A stretch of DNA of 64,000 nt from Ancylobacter amanitiformis. GTDB lineage: Bacteria; Pseudomonadota; Alphaproteobacteria; Rhizobiales; Xanthobacteraceae. This document shows, piece by piece, positions 37,266 through 45,430 of the stretch. The stretch lies in the NCBI RefSeq assembly GCF_030814815.1, contig NZ_JAUSVR010000015.1, positions 23,788 to 87,787 of the forward strand. The letters are read 5' to 3'. Position 1 is the first letter of the stretch; the number at the start of each line of letters is the position of its first letter. The notes beneath the pieces were generated by a model, which did not search any database, was not told the origin of the DNA, and worked only from the letters and a program-made list of their open reading frames with translations. Made by a program: the position numbers and the translations under genes.

Positions 37266-38870
37266 ATGGACGAGCGGCTGGAAGGCACAGGCGGCATGGC
37301 CGGGTTGCCGGGCGAGAGGCAAGCGCCCGCGTCGGCCGGCGATGGCGCGCGCGCCCTGCCGGCGGGGAGCGAGGGGGTCGCCCGTGATTCTGCCGCCCGC
37401 GATGCCGCCATGGGGGCCGCCACCGGGACACCGGCCGCGGCGCGTCATCTCGGCCTGTCCGGCAAGCTGCTGGTGTTCACCCTCGCCTTCGTGCTGCTGG
37501 CGGAAGTGCTCATCATCGTGCCGGCGGTCGCCGCCTTCCGCATCAACTGGCTGTCCGACCGGCTGTCCGGCGCGCGCACCGCGGCCCTCGTGCTCGACGC
37601 CGCGCCCGAGGGCATGATCTCGCCCGAACTGACGCGCGAACTGCTCGGCAGCGTGGGTGCCATCACGGTGGCGCTGAAGCGCGACAATACACGGCGCCTG
37701 CTGGTCTCCACCGAGATGCCGCCGGAGGTCGACGCCCATACCGACCTGCGCGATATCGCTCCCTGGCAGGCGGTGTCGCAGGCCTTCGATACGCTCATCG
37801 CCCATGACGGGCGGATTCTGCGCGTGGTCGGCACCCCGCCGCGCGGCGGCGGCTTCGTCGAAATCGTGCTCAGGGAAACGCCGCTGCGCAAGGCGATGCT
37901 GCGCTTCACCGGCAATATCCTGCTGGTCTCGCTGGTGATCGCCGCGCTGACCGGGGCGCTGGTCTATCTCGGGCTCGCCTGGATGTTCGTGCGGCCGATG
38001 CGCCGCCTGACGCTGCGCATGGTGGCCTTCCGCGAGAACCCGGCGGGGCCGGCGGCGGCGGTGGAGCCGCAGACCCGCATGGACGAGATCGGCCTCGCCG
38101 AGCGCGAATTCGTCGCCATGCAGCGGCAGATCGGCGAGACGCTGCAGCAGAAGAATCATCTCGCCGCGCTCGGCCTCGCCGTGTCGAAGATCAACCACGA
38201 CCTGCGCAACCTGCTCGCCTCGGTGCAGCTCATTTCCGACCGCCTGGCCGACATACGCGACCCCGCGGTGCAGCGCTTCGCCCCCAAGCTGGAGGCCGCG
38301 CTCGACCGTGCCATCGCCTATTGCGAGCAGACGCTGGCCTATGGCCGCGCGCAGGAGCCCCCGCCCGAGCAGCGCATGGTGGCGCTCGCCCCGCTGGTGA
38401 ACGAGGTGCGCGATACGCTCGGCCTCGGCGAGGAGGGCGCCGTCATCGGCTGGGTGGCCTCGATCGAGCGCGGCATGAAGGTCGATGCCGATCCCGACCA
38501 GCTGTTCCGGGTGCTGCTCAATCTCTGCCGCAACGCCATGGAGGCGCTGTCCGCCCGCGCGCCCAACGACGCGGCCCGCGACCAGATCCGCATCACCGGC
38601 CGACGCGAGGGCGCCATCGCCATCATCGAGGTGGCCGATACCGGTCCCGGCGTGCCAGAGCGCTCCCGCGAGCATCTGTTCGAGCCGTTCCAGAGCTCGG
38701 CGCGGCGCGGGGGTACCGGGCTCGGCCTGCCCATCGCCGCCGAACTGGTGCGGGCCCATGGCGGCGATATCCGCCTGGTGCCCGGCACGATCGGCGCGAC
38801 CTTCCAGCTGCGCCTGCCGGATCGGCCGGTGGACCTTGGCGCCCGCCGCGCGGCCCGCTCGCATGGGTGA
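37266..38870 (+). CDS. Sensor histidine kinase
   Basis: This protein of about 534 residues has an Ala/Gly-rich cytoplasmic start, a membrane helix near residues 66-85, a periplasmic sensor domain, a second helix near 219-240 and a HAMP-like linker. The DHp domain follows ([14 protein letters not shown], phospho-accepting H311). The ATPase domain has an N box ([10 protein letters not shown]), G1 (DTGPGVP) and G2 ([12 protein letters not shown]). No response regulator is adjacent, so it is an orphan kinase here. Its end overlaps the next gene by 8 bp. Confidence 0.9.
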   Translation: MDERLEGTGGMAGLPGERQAPASAGDGARALPAGSEGVARDSAARDAAMGAATGTPAAARHLGLSGKLLVFTLAFVLLAEVLIIVPAVAAFRINWLSDRLSGARTAALVLDAAPEGMISPELTRELLGSVGAITVALKRDNTRRLLVSTEMPPEVDAHTDLRDIAPWQAVSQAFDTLIAHDGRILRVVGTPPRGGGFVEIVLRETPLRKAMLRFTGNILLVSLVIAALTGALVYLGLAWMFVRPMRRLTLRMVAFRENPAGPAAAVEPQTRMDEIGLAEREFVAMQRQIGETLQQKNHLAALGLAVSKINHDLRNLLASVQLISDRLADIRDPAVQRFAPKLEAALDRAIAYCEQTLAYGRAQEPPPEQRMVALAPLVNEVRDTLGLGEEGAVIGWVASIERGMKVDADPDQLFRVLLNLCRNAMEALSARAPNDAARDQIRITGRREGAIAIIEVADTGPGVPERSREHLFEPFQSSARRGGTGLGLPIAAELVRAHGGDIRLVPGTIGATFQLRLPDRPVDLGARRAARSHG

Positions 38871-40182
38871 GCCGCGCCGCGCCGCTTTGTCGGGCTGCAC
38901 CGCCTGGCCTCGCCTGCTCCTCGCCGCGGCGCTGGCGCTGCCCGCGCTTGGCCTGCCGGGGCTACCCGGCGTCGCCCAGACGACCCGTCAACCCGCCGAT
39001 CAACCCGTCGTCGTGACGATCGCCGGCACCGGCATCCTGGTGGACGGCAAGCCCTTCGCGGTGCGCGGCGCGGCGGGCGAGGGCCCGCTGGACGAACTTG
39101 CCGCGCTCGGAGCGACCACGCTGCGCCTCTATGGCGGGGATCCCGGCCCCATGCTCGACGCGGCGCAGAAGGCCGGGCTCAAGGTGATTGCCGGTCTGTG
39201 GGTGGGACAGCCGCGCCAGGGCGCCGATTATGGGGACGCGGCCTTCGCGGCGCGCCAGCTCGCCGATCTGGAGACCATCGTCGAAAAATACCGCCGCCAT
39301 CCCGCGCTGCTGATGTGGGGCATCGGCAACGAGGTGGAGGTCGACCTCGCCGATGATTCGGCCATATGGCCGGTGATCGAGCAAGTGGCGGCCATGGTGC
39401 GGCGGGTCGACCCCGACCACCCCACCCTCGCCGTGCTGGCCGAGACCGGCACCGACAAGGTGCGAAAGCTCATCGCCCGCGCGCCGAGCCTTGAGGTGCT
39501 GGGGCTCAATTCCTATGGCGATGCGCTCTATTCCGTCACGGCCCGCGCCCGCGAGCAGGGCTGGCGCGGGCCGATCATCGTTACCGAGCTTGGCGCGCTC
39601 GGCCAGTGGCAGGCGGCGCACGCGCCATGGGGCGCGCCCTTCGAGCCCAGTTCGACGCAGAAGGCGATCCAGCTGCGCCGCTATCTCAAGGCGCTGGGCG
39701 ACACCGGAGCGATCGTCTTCCTGTGGGGGCAGAAGCAGGAAGTGACGCCGGGCTGGCACAGCCTGCTGCTGCCCGGGGGTGAGTGGACCGAAGGCGCGGA
39801 GGCGATGGCGGAGGCCTGGGGCGGACGCGTGCCGGGCGGCAACCACGCCCCGCGCATCGTCTCCCTGCGCGTGGCGAGCGATCCCAGCGCGCCCTTCGCC
39901 AGCTGGCCGGCGGGCGGGGAGGGGGCTTTCGCGCTGGAAGCGCTCGACCCCGACGGCGACCCGATCGAGGTGCGCTGGAGCGTGATGGCCGAGAGCGCCT
40001 CGCGCGGCATTGGCGGCGACGCGGAGGCAGTGCCGCCCGCCTTTCCCGCCGCGGTGCGCCTTGCCGGGCCAACCGGCGCGCGAATCGCCGGACTGCCACC
40101 CGGCCGCTATCGCGTCTTCGTCGAGATCCTGGACGCCCGCGGCGCGGCGGCAACCGCCAACATGCCGTTCGAGGTGCGTTGA
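38863..40182 (+). CDS. Secreted glycoside hydrolase-like protein (clan GH-A TIM barrel)
   Basis: This protein of about 439 residues has a signal peptide (LLLAAALALPALGLPGLPGVAQ) and a TIM barrel of the GH2/GH5 type. Candidate catalytic acids are E157 in WGIGNEVEVD (acid/base) and E242 in IIVTELGALGQW (nucleophile). A beta-rich C-terminal domain from about residue 325 looks like a carbohydrate-binding or fibronectin-like module. The start overlaps the kinase stop, so both are made from one transcript. The glycan is unknown. Confidence 0.75.
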   Translation: MGEPRRAALSGCTAWPRLLLAAALALPALGLPGLPGVAQTTRQPADQPVVVTIAGTGILVDGKPFAVRGAAGEGPLDELAALGATTLRLYGGDPGPMLDAAQKAGLKVIAGLWVGQPRQGADYGDAAFAARQLADLETIVEKYRRHPALLMWGIGNEVEVDLADDSAIWPVIEQVAAMVRRVDPDHPTLAVLAETGTDKVRKLIARAPSLEVLGLNSYGDALYSVTARAREQGWRGPIIVTELGALGQWQAAHAPWGAPFEPSSTQKAIQLRRYLKALGDTGAIVFLWGQKQEVTPGWHSLLLPGGEWTEGAEAMAEAWGGRVPGGNHAPRIVSLRVASDPSAPFASWPAGGEGAFALEALDPDGDPIEVRWSVMAESASRGIGGDAEAVPPAFPAAVRLAGPTGARIAGLPPGRYRVFVEILDARGAAATANMPFEVR

Positions 40183-40511
40183 CGCCGGCCGGCCGGTGAT
40201 CGCGGGCGCGGTTTTGCGGGCGCGATCGTTCACGCAGGGTGGCACAGCTGCAAACGTTGCGGCGGATCGGTTTTGGGCCGTGCACACCCCGCCCGGCGGC
40301 AGGAGGACAGGCACTCGAAAGCCGGTGTCGTCCGCCCCCGCAAAGAGCGGGCGGCGGACGACGGTAACCGGGCCCGTCGGCATCTTTGCCTGTGGACAGC
40401 GCAACAAGTCGTCGGCACGTCTTGCAATGTTCGATGAATCGGGGTAGCTCACGGGCCCTCGCCGCTGCACAACAGCAGCGAGACGTGCTTCCCGCTCCAA
40501 CGGGAAGCCGG
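40183..40511. other. Non-coding gap before tRNA-Arg
   Basis: No gene is recognised. It should hold the tRNA promoter, but no convincing -35/-10 pair is seen. Confidence 0.5.
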
Positions 40512-40588
40512 GCGCCCGTAGCTCAGCTGGATAGAGCACCAGACTACGAATCTGGGGGTCAGGAGTTCGAATCTCTTCGGGCGCGCCA
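40512..40588 (+). tRNA. tRNA-Arg (anticodon ACG)
   Basis: A full cloverleaf is present: acceptor GCGCCCG pairs with CGGGCGC, anticodon stem CCAGA/TCTGG encloses loop CTACGAA (anticodon ACG), the T loop is TTCGAAT, and CCA is encoded at 40586-40588. Its 3' part is the integration site of the neighbouring element and is repeated exactly at 49791-49837. Confidence 0.97.
40542..40588 (+). repeat. attL (47-bp direct repeat, tRNA-Arg 3' end)
   Basis: Identical over 47 bp to 49791-49837; identity breaks at once on both sides (A versus C upstream, T versus C downstream). It covers the anticodon arm to the CCA, so integration leaves a functional tRNA. Confidence 0.95.
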
Positions 40589-41677
40589 TCACTTAACATC
40601 GGTCTGCACCTCGCGGTTTGCAGTCCGTTTTGCAAATTCCGTTTCCAAGACGTTCTCCAGCTTGGCTATGGCGTTGTCCGCCATGGTGCTCGTGCGGGCG
40701 AGATATCTGTCGAGAATCTCTTGGGCTCGGCGCAGCGAGTGACCGGTCACGGCGACGATTTCGCCGAGGTTGCAACCGGCTTGAAAGAGCATGGTAACCG
40801 TCGTTCCTCGCAGGTCGTGAAAGTGAAGGTCGTCAATGCCGGCGGCCTTGCACGTCGCCTCCCACTGCTCGGCGAAGTAACGCTTCTTGAAGGCGCGCCC
40901 GGTTTTCGTGGTGAGGATCAGGGTTGAGCGCTTCGTGAGGCCGTCCAGCGTGTCCTTGAGCGCTTTGGTGCATCGAATCGTGACAAGCCTGCCTTCGCGC
41001 CCTGCCCGTCGTGATTTTCCCTGTCGAAGCGTGATGCGCACGCCATCATAGTTGCCCCATGCGAGGCTCAACAGATCGCCCTGGCGTTGGCCGGTGTGGA
41101 GCGCTAGCACCAGCCCGAGCTGCATCTCCGGCGTCGCCACGGCCATGAAGGCCTCGACATGCTCGGGGAGCCAGATCTTATCAGACCGATCGCCCTGATA
41201 GGCGCGGTCGAATCCATCGAGCACATTGACATCAAGGGGGCCGTCCTTCGCCGCCCATGAAAGAATGCGGGCAAGGATCGTGACGCGGTTGTCGGCCTCT
41301 CTCGGCTTCTCGGCCGAGAACATGTCGTGCCACTTGAGTACGTCGCGCCGAAACGCTTTGTCTTCCAGTGCCGCGTAGGGGCAACTCCCATACTTGGCAT
41401 CCCAGAAGGCGAACACACGTCGATACTCGCCCTTGGTGCTCTCGGCGAGCCGGCGCCACTTCGCGGTCTCCTCGAAGTCCCGGATGAGCCCGGAAAGCGT
41501 GCCGCTGGCACGGGTGCGCATGCTGCTCTCGGCTGCCGCAATCGAGGCAATGAACGCGGGAGAGCCGGGTTCACCCTCGATGCGCTTTCCGCTCGCCCGA
41601 TGGTAGTAGTAAGTGGCAATCTTTCCCGTCGCCAGCTTCCGACGAATTGTGTTGATGCCTTTGAGCCTAGCTCGCAT
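40589..41677 (-). CDS. Tyrosine-type site-specific integrase
   Basis: This 362-residue integrase has an N-terminal core-binding domain and a catalytic domain with the first Arg in LHTGQRQGDLL, the HxxR box in FHDLRGTTV, the second His in VTGHSLRRAQ and the nucleophile Tyr in ILDRYLA. Its stop codon touches the tRNA 3' end, the usual layout for tRNA-targeting integrases. It should catalyse recombination between the attL and attR described here. Confidence 0.93.
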   Translation of the reverse strand: MRARLKGINTIRRKLATGKIATYYYHRASGKRIEGEPGSPAFIASIAAAESSMRTRASGTLSGLIRDFEETAKWRRLAESTKGEYRRVFAFWDAKYGSCPYAALEDKAFRRDVLKWHDMFSAEKPREADNRVTILARILSWAAKDGPLDVNVLDGFDRAYQGDRSDKIWLPEHVEAFMAVATPEMQLGLVLALHTGQRQGDLLSLAWGNYDGVRITLRQGKSRRAGREGRLVTIRCTKALKDTLDGLTKRSTLILTTKTGRAFKKRYFAEQWEATCKAAGIDDLHFHDLRGTTVTMLFQAGCNLGEIVAVTGHSLRRAQEILDRYLARTSTMADNAIAKLENVLETEFAKRTANREVQTDVK

Positions 41678-41867
41678 TGCCCGCCTTCCATTTTTCGAAG
41701 GGAGACAGTTCTGTGGTCAGCGGAGCGGTTTCCACGTCCTCGCCCACGATTTCAAGCCGGCCGTCAGGATGGCTGATGAGCCGGGCCCGCGCATATCCCG
41801 CCGCGCGCGCGGCCTTGAATAGGCGCGTCGCGTCCGACTGAGGAATGAGCGCGGGCCTCCTGGCCAT
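41667..41867 (-). CDS. Small phage-type protein upstream of the integrase
   Basis: This 66-residue protein has a basic start (LFKAARAAGYARARLISHPD) and a short LEIVGEDVETAP strand. It overlaps the integrase start by 11 bp. Position suggests an excisionase or regulatory role, but no HTH is clear, so function is unknown. Confidence 0.55.
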   Translation of the reverse strand: MARRPALIPQSDATRLFKAARAAGYARARLISHPDGRLEIVGEDVETAPLTTELSPFEKWKAGNAS

Positions 41868-41881
41868 ATCCTCGCCCTCCC

Positions 41882-42118
41882 TTAGACCGTAACGCCGTTG
41901 AGGCGGACGCGGCCGGTGGCGGAGGGGTTGGCGGCGGCGGCGAGGGCGGTGCCGATCAGGCTGTTGCCGCTGGCGGTCGTGGTGGCGAGGCCGTTGGCGC
42001 TATCCCAGTAGATCTTGGCGCCAACCGTCCACGCCTGCGCGGAGGTCTTGGGGAGGTCGAACACGCCGCGCATGGCGATCTCCAGCGCCGCGCCTTCGGC
42101 ACCCCACACGCCGCGCGC
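41882..42118 (-). pseudogene. DUF2190 capsid-associated protein, C-terminal fragment
   Basis: About 75 codons read as the C-terminal part of a DUF2190 phage head protein (MRGVFDLPKTSAQAWTVGAK, then IYWDSANGLATTT and ATGRVRLNGVTV). The N-terminal part is missing: upstream the frame runs into antisense-like sequence overlapping the S24 gene. It looks like a deletion scar joining this fragment to the S24 gene. Confidence 0.65.
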
Positions 42119-42489
42119 AACGCCTGATCGTCGCGTACCTTGATGTCGGCGACCACGATGCCGAGCACGTTCTCCTCGAACCAGTCGCACGTCACCAGGC
42201 GCTCGCCATAATGCTTGTTGTCGACGTAGAGGAGGATTTGCCCCTTCTTGCCCCCGAGCACGCTGGATGCCCGGGAGAGCTTCCAACTGCCGAAGTCGTC
42301 ACAGACGAGATAGATGCCTTCGCCCTGATAGCGCGTCACGGGCTGCACCAGCACATAGTCCCAGCCGCCGCGCAGGGTCGGTTGCATCGAATCGCCCGGC
42401 ACCATTTCCAGCCGCAGGCGGGTCGATCGCAGAACGTCGGCGGTCACACTCACTCCGAAAAGGTCCCGGCTCATGTCCGTTGTCTCCAT
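41956..42489 (-). CDS. S24 peptidase-like (LexA/CI C-terminal domain) protein
   Basis: The protein starts METTDMSRDLFG (ATG 42489; ATG 42474 also possible). It has a serine peptidase/dimerisation fold like the C-terminal half of phage repressors: MVPGDSMQPTL with the candidate Ser, a candidate Lys in GSWKLSRA, and a closing strand VLGIVVADIKVRD. No DNA-binding HTH is present. After about residue 125 it runs through the DUF2190 fragment in another frame, giving a junk Pro/Arg-rich tail of about 50 residues. Confidence 0.65.
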   Translation of the reverse strand: METTDMSRDLFGVSVTADVLRSTRLRLEMVPGDSMQPTLRGGWDYVLVQPVTRYQGEGIYLVCDDFGSWKLSRASSVLGGKKGQILLYVDNKHYGERLVTCDWFEENVLGIVVADIKVRDDQALRAACGVPKARRWRSPCAACSTSPRPPRRRGRLAPRSTGIAPTASPPRPPAATA

Positions 42490-42515
42490 CGATCGATTGT
42501 GAAGGGGGCCGGCTG

Positions 42516-42854
42516 TCAGAACAGCCGGTCTTCCCAGCCGCGGCGCCAGCTCATGACGTGCACAGGCCCGTGGGTCTGCGCCGTGCGGCCGCGATTGTCG
42601 TAATAGCCAGTCATCAGCGGCCGGCGGTCGCCGTCGGCATCGACGCGGAAATAGATGCCTTCCGCCGTCTCGTGAAAGTGGCACGTCAGGTCGTTGACGG
42701 TGGCTATGTCGAAGGTTACTCGGCCGGCAATGCCATAGGCGCCGGCGGTGCTGCGCAGGCGCTTCAGGCGCGGGATGATGACGCCGAGCGCCTCCTCGCG
42801 CTTGCGGCTGCACGCCAGTGTCGGTGCCGGGATGAGGTTGACGACGTTGCCCAT
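42516..42854 (-). CDS. Phage-type protein of unknown function, paralogue A
   Basis: This protein of about 112 residues starts MGNVVNLIPAPTL (ATG 42854). Its C-terminal half (LMTGYYDNRGRTAQTHG, then SWRRGWEDRLF) is clearly homologous to the end of the gene just upstream, including 34 bp of identical DNA at the stop. No known domain is recognised. It is in the operon running toward the integrase. Confidence 0.65.
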   Translation of the reverse strand: MGNVVNLIPAPTLACSRKREEALGVIIPRLKRLRSTAGAYGIAGRVTFDIATVNDLTCHFHETAEGIYFRVDADGDRRPLMTGYYDNRGRTAQTHGPVHVMSWRRGWEDRLF

Positions 42855-42864
42855 GCGAGCCTCC

Positions 42865-42898
42865 TCAGAACAGCCGGTCTTCCCAGCCGCGGCGCCAG
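42865..42898. repeat. 34-bp direct repeat shared by the two paralogues
   Basis: These 34 bp, covering the stop codon and the last codons of paralogue B, are identical to 42516-42549 at the end of paralogue A. Similarity continues upstream with substitutions, as expected from an old tandem duplication. Confidence 0.85.
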
Positions 42899-43500
42899 GT
42901 GATGATGTGGACGGGGCCATGCGCCCGCGCCGTGTGCCCCCTGCAGTCGTAGTAGCCGGCAATCAGCGGCTTGCCGTGCCCGCCACGCTCGATGCGGAAA
43001 AAGGTGCCTTCCGGCTTGTCGGTGAAGCTGAGGTGCAGCTCGTGCAGCTGGATCCGGTCCTCGATCTGCGTCGCGAAGGTGCCATCGCTCTGCCGCGCCA
43101 TGCCATGCACATGGTGCTCGCGCGAAAGGCTGCGCAGGTGCCGCAGGCGCGGGATGATAATATCGAGCGCGATCTTGCGATCGCCGCTGAGGGCGGCAAG
43201 CATATCCGGCGTGGCCGTCGGCGCCGTGCCGCCCGGCCGGCCCATTTCGATCGTGACGTACTGGTCGTCGCCGACATGCACCCATGCCTCGCCCTTCGCG
43301 TCGGTCACCGATTCGAGATAGGCGAGCCATTCTTCCTTGCTGCAGCCGAGGTGCTCGTGAGCGTCGCGAGGCGACACCATCACGCCTCGGCTCATCCCCT
43401 CGCAGAGGGACATGAACAGGGTCTGAAACGTCGTGGTCTGGAAATAGGCGAACGGATCGGACGGCAAAGTGGGGCCGTTCCCCGCCGAGGCGTGGCTCAT
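42865..43500 (-). CDS. Phage-type protein of unknown function, paralogue B
   Basis: This 211-residue protein has a helical N-terminal half (TTFQTLFMSLCEGMSRGVMV, AHEHLGCSKEEWLAYLESV) and a C-terminal half shared with paralogue A (LIAGYYDCRGHTARAHG, TWRRGWEDRLF). It ends 10 bp before paralogue A starts. No family is recognised; it probably belongs to the early or immunity operon. Confidence 0.65.
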   Translation of the reverse strand: MSHASAGNGPTLPSDPFAYFQTTTFQTLFMSLCEGMSRGVMVSPRDAHEHLGCSKEEWLAYLESVTDAKGEAWVHVGDDQYVTIEMGRPGGTAPTATPDMLAALSGDRKIALDIIIPRLRHLRSLSREHHVHGMARQSDGTFATQIEDRIQLHELHLSFTDKPEGTFFRIERGGHGKPLIAGYYDCRGHTARAHGPVHIITWRRGWEDRLF

Positions 43501-43530
43501 GGTGGTCTCTCCTGTGATGCGGCGATCAGG

Positions 43531-43746
43531 TCAGGTCGTGCGGGTCGGCGGCGTGTCGCGGAACAGGATGTTCTCACCCGGCGGCCGCGCGACCATCGCG
43601 CCCGATTCCAGGCAGTCCATGCGCTCGCGGATGCAGCGCACGATTTCCGAGTTCTGCGAGGAGCCGTTGCGCGAGGCTTGCGTCTCGATGAAAGCTTTGA
43701 AGCCCGGTGGTAGGCGAATTCTCATCTGAGGGTGTTTGCTGGGCAT
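43531..43746 (-). CDS. Arc-type ribbon-helix-helix repressor
   Basis: This 71-residue protein has an Arc/MetJ-like fold: a beta strand MRIRLPPGFKAFIE, helix A, and SSQNSEIVRCIRERMDCLES as helix B. It starts beside a perfect inverted repeat and faces another RHH gene in the opposite direction, a phage-switch layout. It is probably the regulator of its own leftward operon. Confidence 0.85.
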   Translation of the reverse strand: MPSKHPQMRIRLPPGFKAFIETQASRNGSSQNSEIVRCIRERMDCLESGAMVARPPGENILFRDTPPTRTT

Positions 43747-43758
43747 GAATCAAATTCG

Positions 43759-43834
43759 ATGACGCACTGGTGAGGCATATAGCGCACCAGTGCGTCATTG
43801 GCGTCAAGCGAAAAGTGCGCCATAGGTGCGTCAT
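43759..43834. promoter_or_regulatory. Operator region between the divergent RHH genes
   Basis: ATGACGCACTGGTG (43759-43772) and CACCAGTGCGTCAT (43785-43798) are perfect 14-bp inverted arms separated by 12 bp. A further half-site GGTGCGTCAT lies at 43825-43834, overlapping the rightward start codon. The TGACGCA core also recurs beside the primase (48126-48232). Confidence 0.75.
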
Positions 43835-44225
43835 GGCAAAAGATGACCCTCATTTCCGGCTGCGAATTCCTCCAAGCCTCAAAGCGCAGATTGAGTGGGA
43901 GGCGAAGCTTAATGATAGATCGATAAATGCAGAGATTATTTCTCGGATCGAAAGCAGCGCTTTTGGCTCATCTCCGTATACGAGGCGTGTGATAAATGAA
44001 ATTAATAATTTGTCTTCTATTTTAGAAATTAAGGATGATCTTATAGATGCTTTGCTAAAGTACGTTGATATCATTATTAATGAGACCGAATATCCTGTTG
44101 GATTTAGAGAAGATATAAAAAACGAAGTTCGAATACTTATGGATCGGGACGTATCATATCGTCCTAAGAGGGCCCCAGATGAGAATCAACAAGACCGACA
44201 ATCAGAGATGAAGTTCCCAGAGTGA
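43833..44225 (+). CDS. Arc-type RHH DNA-binding protein with helical tail
   Basis: This protein of about 130 residues starts MAKDDPHFRLRIPPSLKAQI, an Arc-like strand, followed by NDRSINAEIISRIESS (RHH helices). A long helical tail (IKDDLIDALLKYVDIIINE) may mediate oligomerisation. The gene is strikingly AT-rich compared with every neighbour, suggesting later acquisition from another phage. It begins within the operator region and runs opposite to the other RHH gene. Confidence 0.8.
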   Translation: MAKDDPHFRLRIPPSLKAQIEWEAKLNDRSINAEIISRIESSAFGSSPYTRRVINEINNLSSILEIKDDLIDALLKYVDIIINETEYPVGFREDIKNEVRILMDRDVSYRPKRAPDENQQDRQSEMKFPE

Positions 44226-44229
44226 GCGA

Positions 44230-44487
44230 ATGCCCTCCGAATCCAAACGCGCCCGCCGACGCCGTGACCTTTGCCGCATGAAGGCGAAGGCCCGGCGTGT
44301 CCGGCCATGGAAGCCGGCGCGCCTGGCCGAGAATGAGGCCGAGTATCTCGCCGTCTGTTCCTGCTGGATGTGCTCCAATCGTCGCGCTATCGAGGGGCCG
44401 ACGCTGGAGGAGCGGCGATTCCGCGACCGGCTGGTTGCGGAGTGGAGTGGAGATAATGATGGGCAATCGCGGAACACGGGGCGGTGA
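44230..44487 (+). CDS. Small basic phage protein with CxCxxC cysteines
   Basis: This 85-residue protein has a very basic N-terminus (SKRARRRRDLCRMKAKARRV) and a AVCSCWMCSNRR cluster that could bind zinc. I recognise this type only as an uncharacterised phage protein. It starts 5 bp after the AT-rich RHH gene and is probably co-transcribed. Confidence 0.55.
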   Translation: MPSESKRARRRRDLCRMKAKARRVRPWKPARLAENEAEYLAVCSCWMCSNRRAIEGPTLEERRFRDRLVAEWSGDNDGQSRNTGR

Positions 44488-44629
44488 CGAGCGCGATGCC
44501 TTTTCGCGCCGGGCGCGTCGCCTGATTGGCTGGCGCCGCTGCGAATTGCGGGTTCTCAAGCGCGCCTTCGCCAAGCGTACCCGCAAACTCGCCGCCGCGC
44601 GCGCTCGGTGCGAGGTGTGTCGACCGTGA
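44459..44629 (+). CDS. Small basic phage protein
   Basis: About 56 residues from ATG 44459 (ATG 44456 adjacent), with AGTGGAG just upstream as ribosome site. The protein is Arg-rich (RRARRLIGWRRCELRVLKRA) with no recognised domain. It overlaps both flanking genes, as in compact phage operons. Confidence 0.45.
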   Translation: MGNRGTRGGDERDAFSRRARRLIGWRRCELRVLKRAFAKRTRKLAAARARCEVCRP

Positions 44630-44847
44630 GCCTGGTCCACAACGAGCGCACCAAGCTTTCCGCCACCTATCTCAACGGCGTCGCCATTGCCGTGATGGCG
44701 GTGGGCGGGCTCGGGCCGCTGATTTCGGTGCTGAATGGCGGTTCGACGCCAGCGGCCGGCATCGCCATCGTCAGCGTGATTTGCTTCGCGGGCAGTGTCA
44801 CCCTACATTTGTTGGCAAGACGCCTTCTCGGGAGCCTGGAACCATGA
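44608..44847 (+). CDS. Small membrane protein (possible holin-like)
   Basis: This protein of about 79 residues (GTG 44608; GTG 44626 also possible) has two hydrophobic helices (LNGVAIAVMAVGGLGPLISV and AAGIAIVSVICFAGSVTLHL) and a charged C-terminus. The size and two-helix layout fit a holin-like or other phage membrane protein, but there is no endolysin next to it. Its stop overlaps the next start (ATGA). Confidence 0.55.
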   Translation: MRGVSTVSLVHNERTKLSATYLNGVAIAVMAVGGLGPLISVLNGGSTPAAGIAIVSVICFAGSVTLHLLARRLLGSLEP

Positions 44848-44963
44848 CCACTGCGGATTTCCTGCTGCTGATGCTCATGCCGGTCGGCGCCCTCGTCGTC
44901 GGCGGCATCGTCTATCTCGTCGCCTCGCGCGGCCATCATCCTCACGCTGGGCCGGCCGAATAA
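44844..44963 (+). CDS. Single-helix small membrane protein
   Basis: This 39-residue protein (MTTADFLLLMLMPVGALVVG, then IVYLVASRG) has one membrane helix. It is translationally coupled to the previous gene by ATGA overlap and followed by a terminator. Function unknown; possibly part of the same membrane or lysis unit. Confidence 0.5.
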   Translation: MTTADFLLLMLMPVGALVVGGIVYLVASRGHHPHAGPAE

Positions 44964-44986
44964 GCCTGTCATGTTCCGTCTGCCAG

Positions 44987-45021
44987 CCCCGCCGCGGCGA
45001 GATACGCCCGGCGGGGTTTTT
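44987..45021 (+). terminator. Intrinsic terminator of the rightward phage operon
   Basis: CCCCGCCG (44987-44994) pairs with CGGCGGGG (45009-45016), followed by five T residues. It ends the operon that starts with the AT-rich RHH gene. Confidence 0.85.
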
Positions 45022-45040
45022 CGTTCGTGGCACGGCGCGT

Positions 45041-45430
45041 TCAGCGTCCCGAACCGGGCATCCCGGCATCCGGCATGGAGCGGCCGAGATTGGCGTTCGG
45101 GCCGGGGCGGGCGGCGGGCGAGGCCGGTGCCGCTACCTGCACCTTCACCGAAGAAATCGCCGCGGCGCCGTTCCTGAGGCCCTGTTCCAGCCGCGCCGCT
45201 CCGGCGTCCAGGCTCTGTTCCAGCCGGCTCGAGGCTTGGTCGAGCAGATCCGCCCCGCGCGATGCCGCGTCATAGAAGGCCTGTCCGGCCTCGGCGCCGG
45301 CATCCTTCACCCGATTGGTGCCTTGATCCATGGCATCGCGCAAGGCATCGAAATTCGGCGAGCCGACGATCGGTGCGTCGAAGCCGAGCGGCGCCACCTG
45401 GCGCAGCGGATTACCGGGACATCCATTGCG
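45041..45430 (-). pseudogene. C-terminal fragment of a phage structural (tail-type) protein
   Basis: About 125 codons (LRQVAPLGFDAPIVGSPNFD, then helical RGADLLDQASSRLEQSLDAG, ending GRSMPDAGMPGSGR) read as the end of a larger protein. There is no start. Upstream its frame runs antisense-like through the terminase gene. The helical, Ala/Ser-rich character suggests a tape-measure or other tail protein, but this is a guess. Confidence 0.5.

Noticed and set aside
40239..40260. Possible sigma-54 promoter (TGGCAC element) before tRNA-Arg
   Set aside because: The TTGC half is not at the required spacing.
44608..44963. A complete phage lysis cassette
   Set aside because: Two small membrane proteins are present, but no endolysin or spanin gene is visible nearby.
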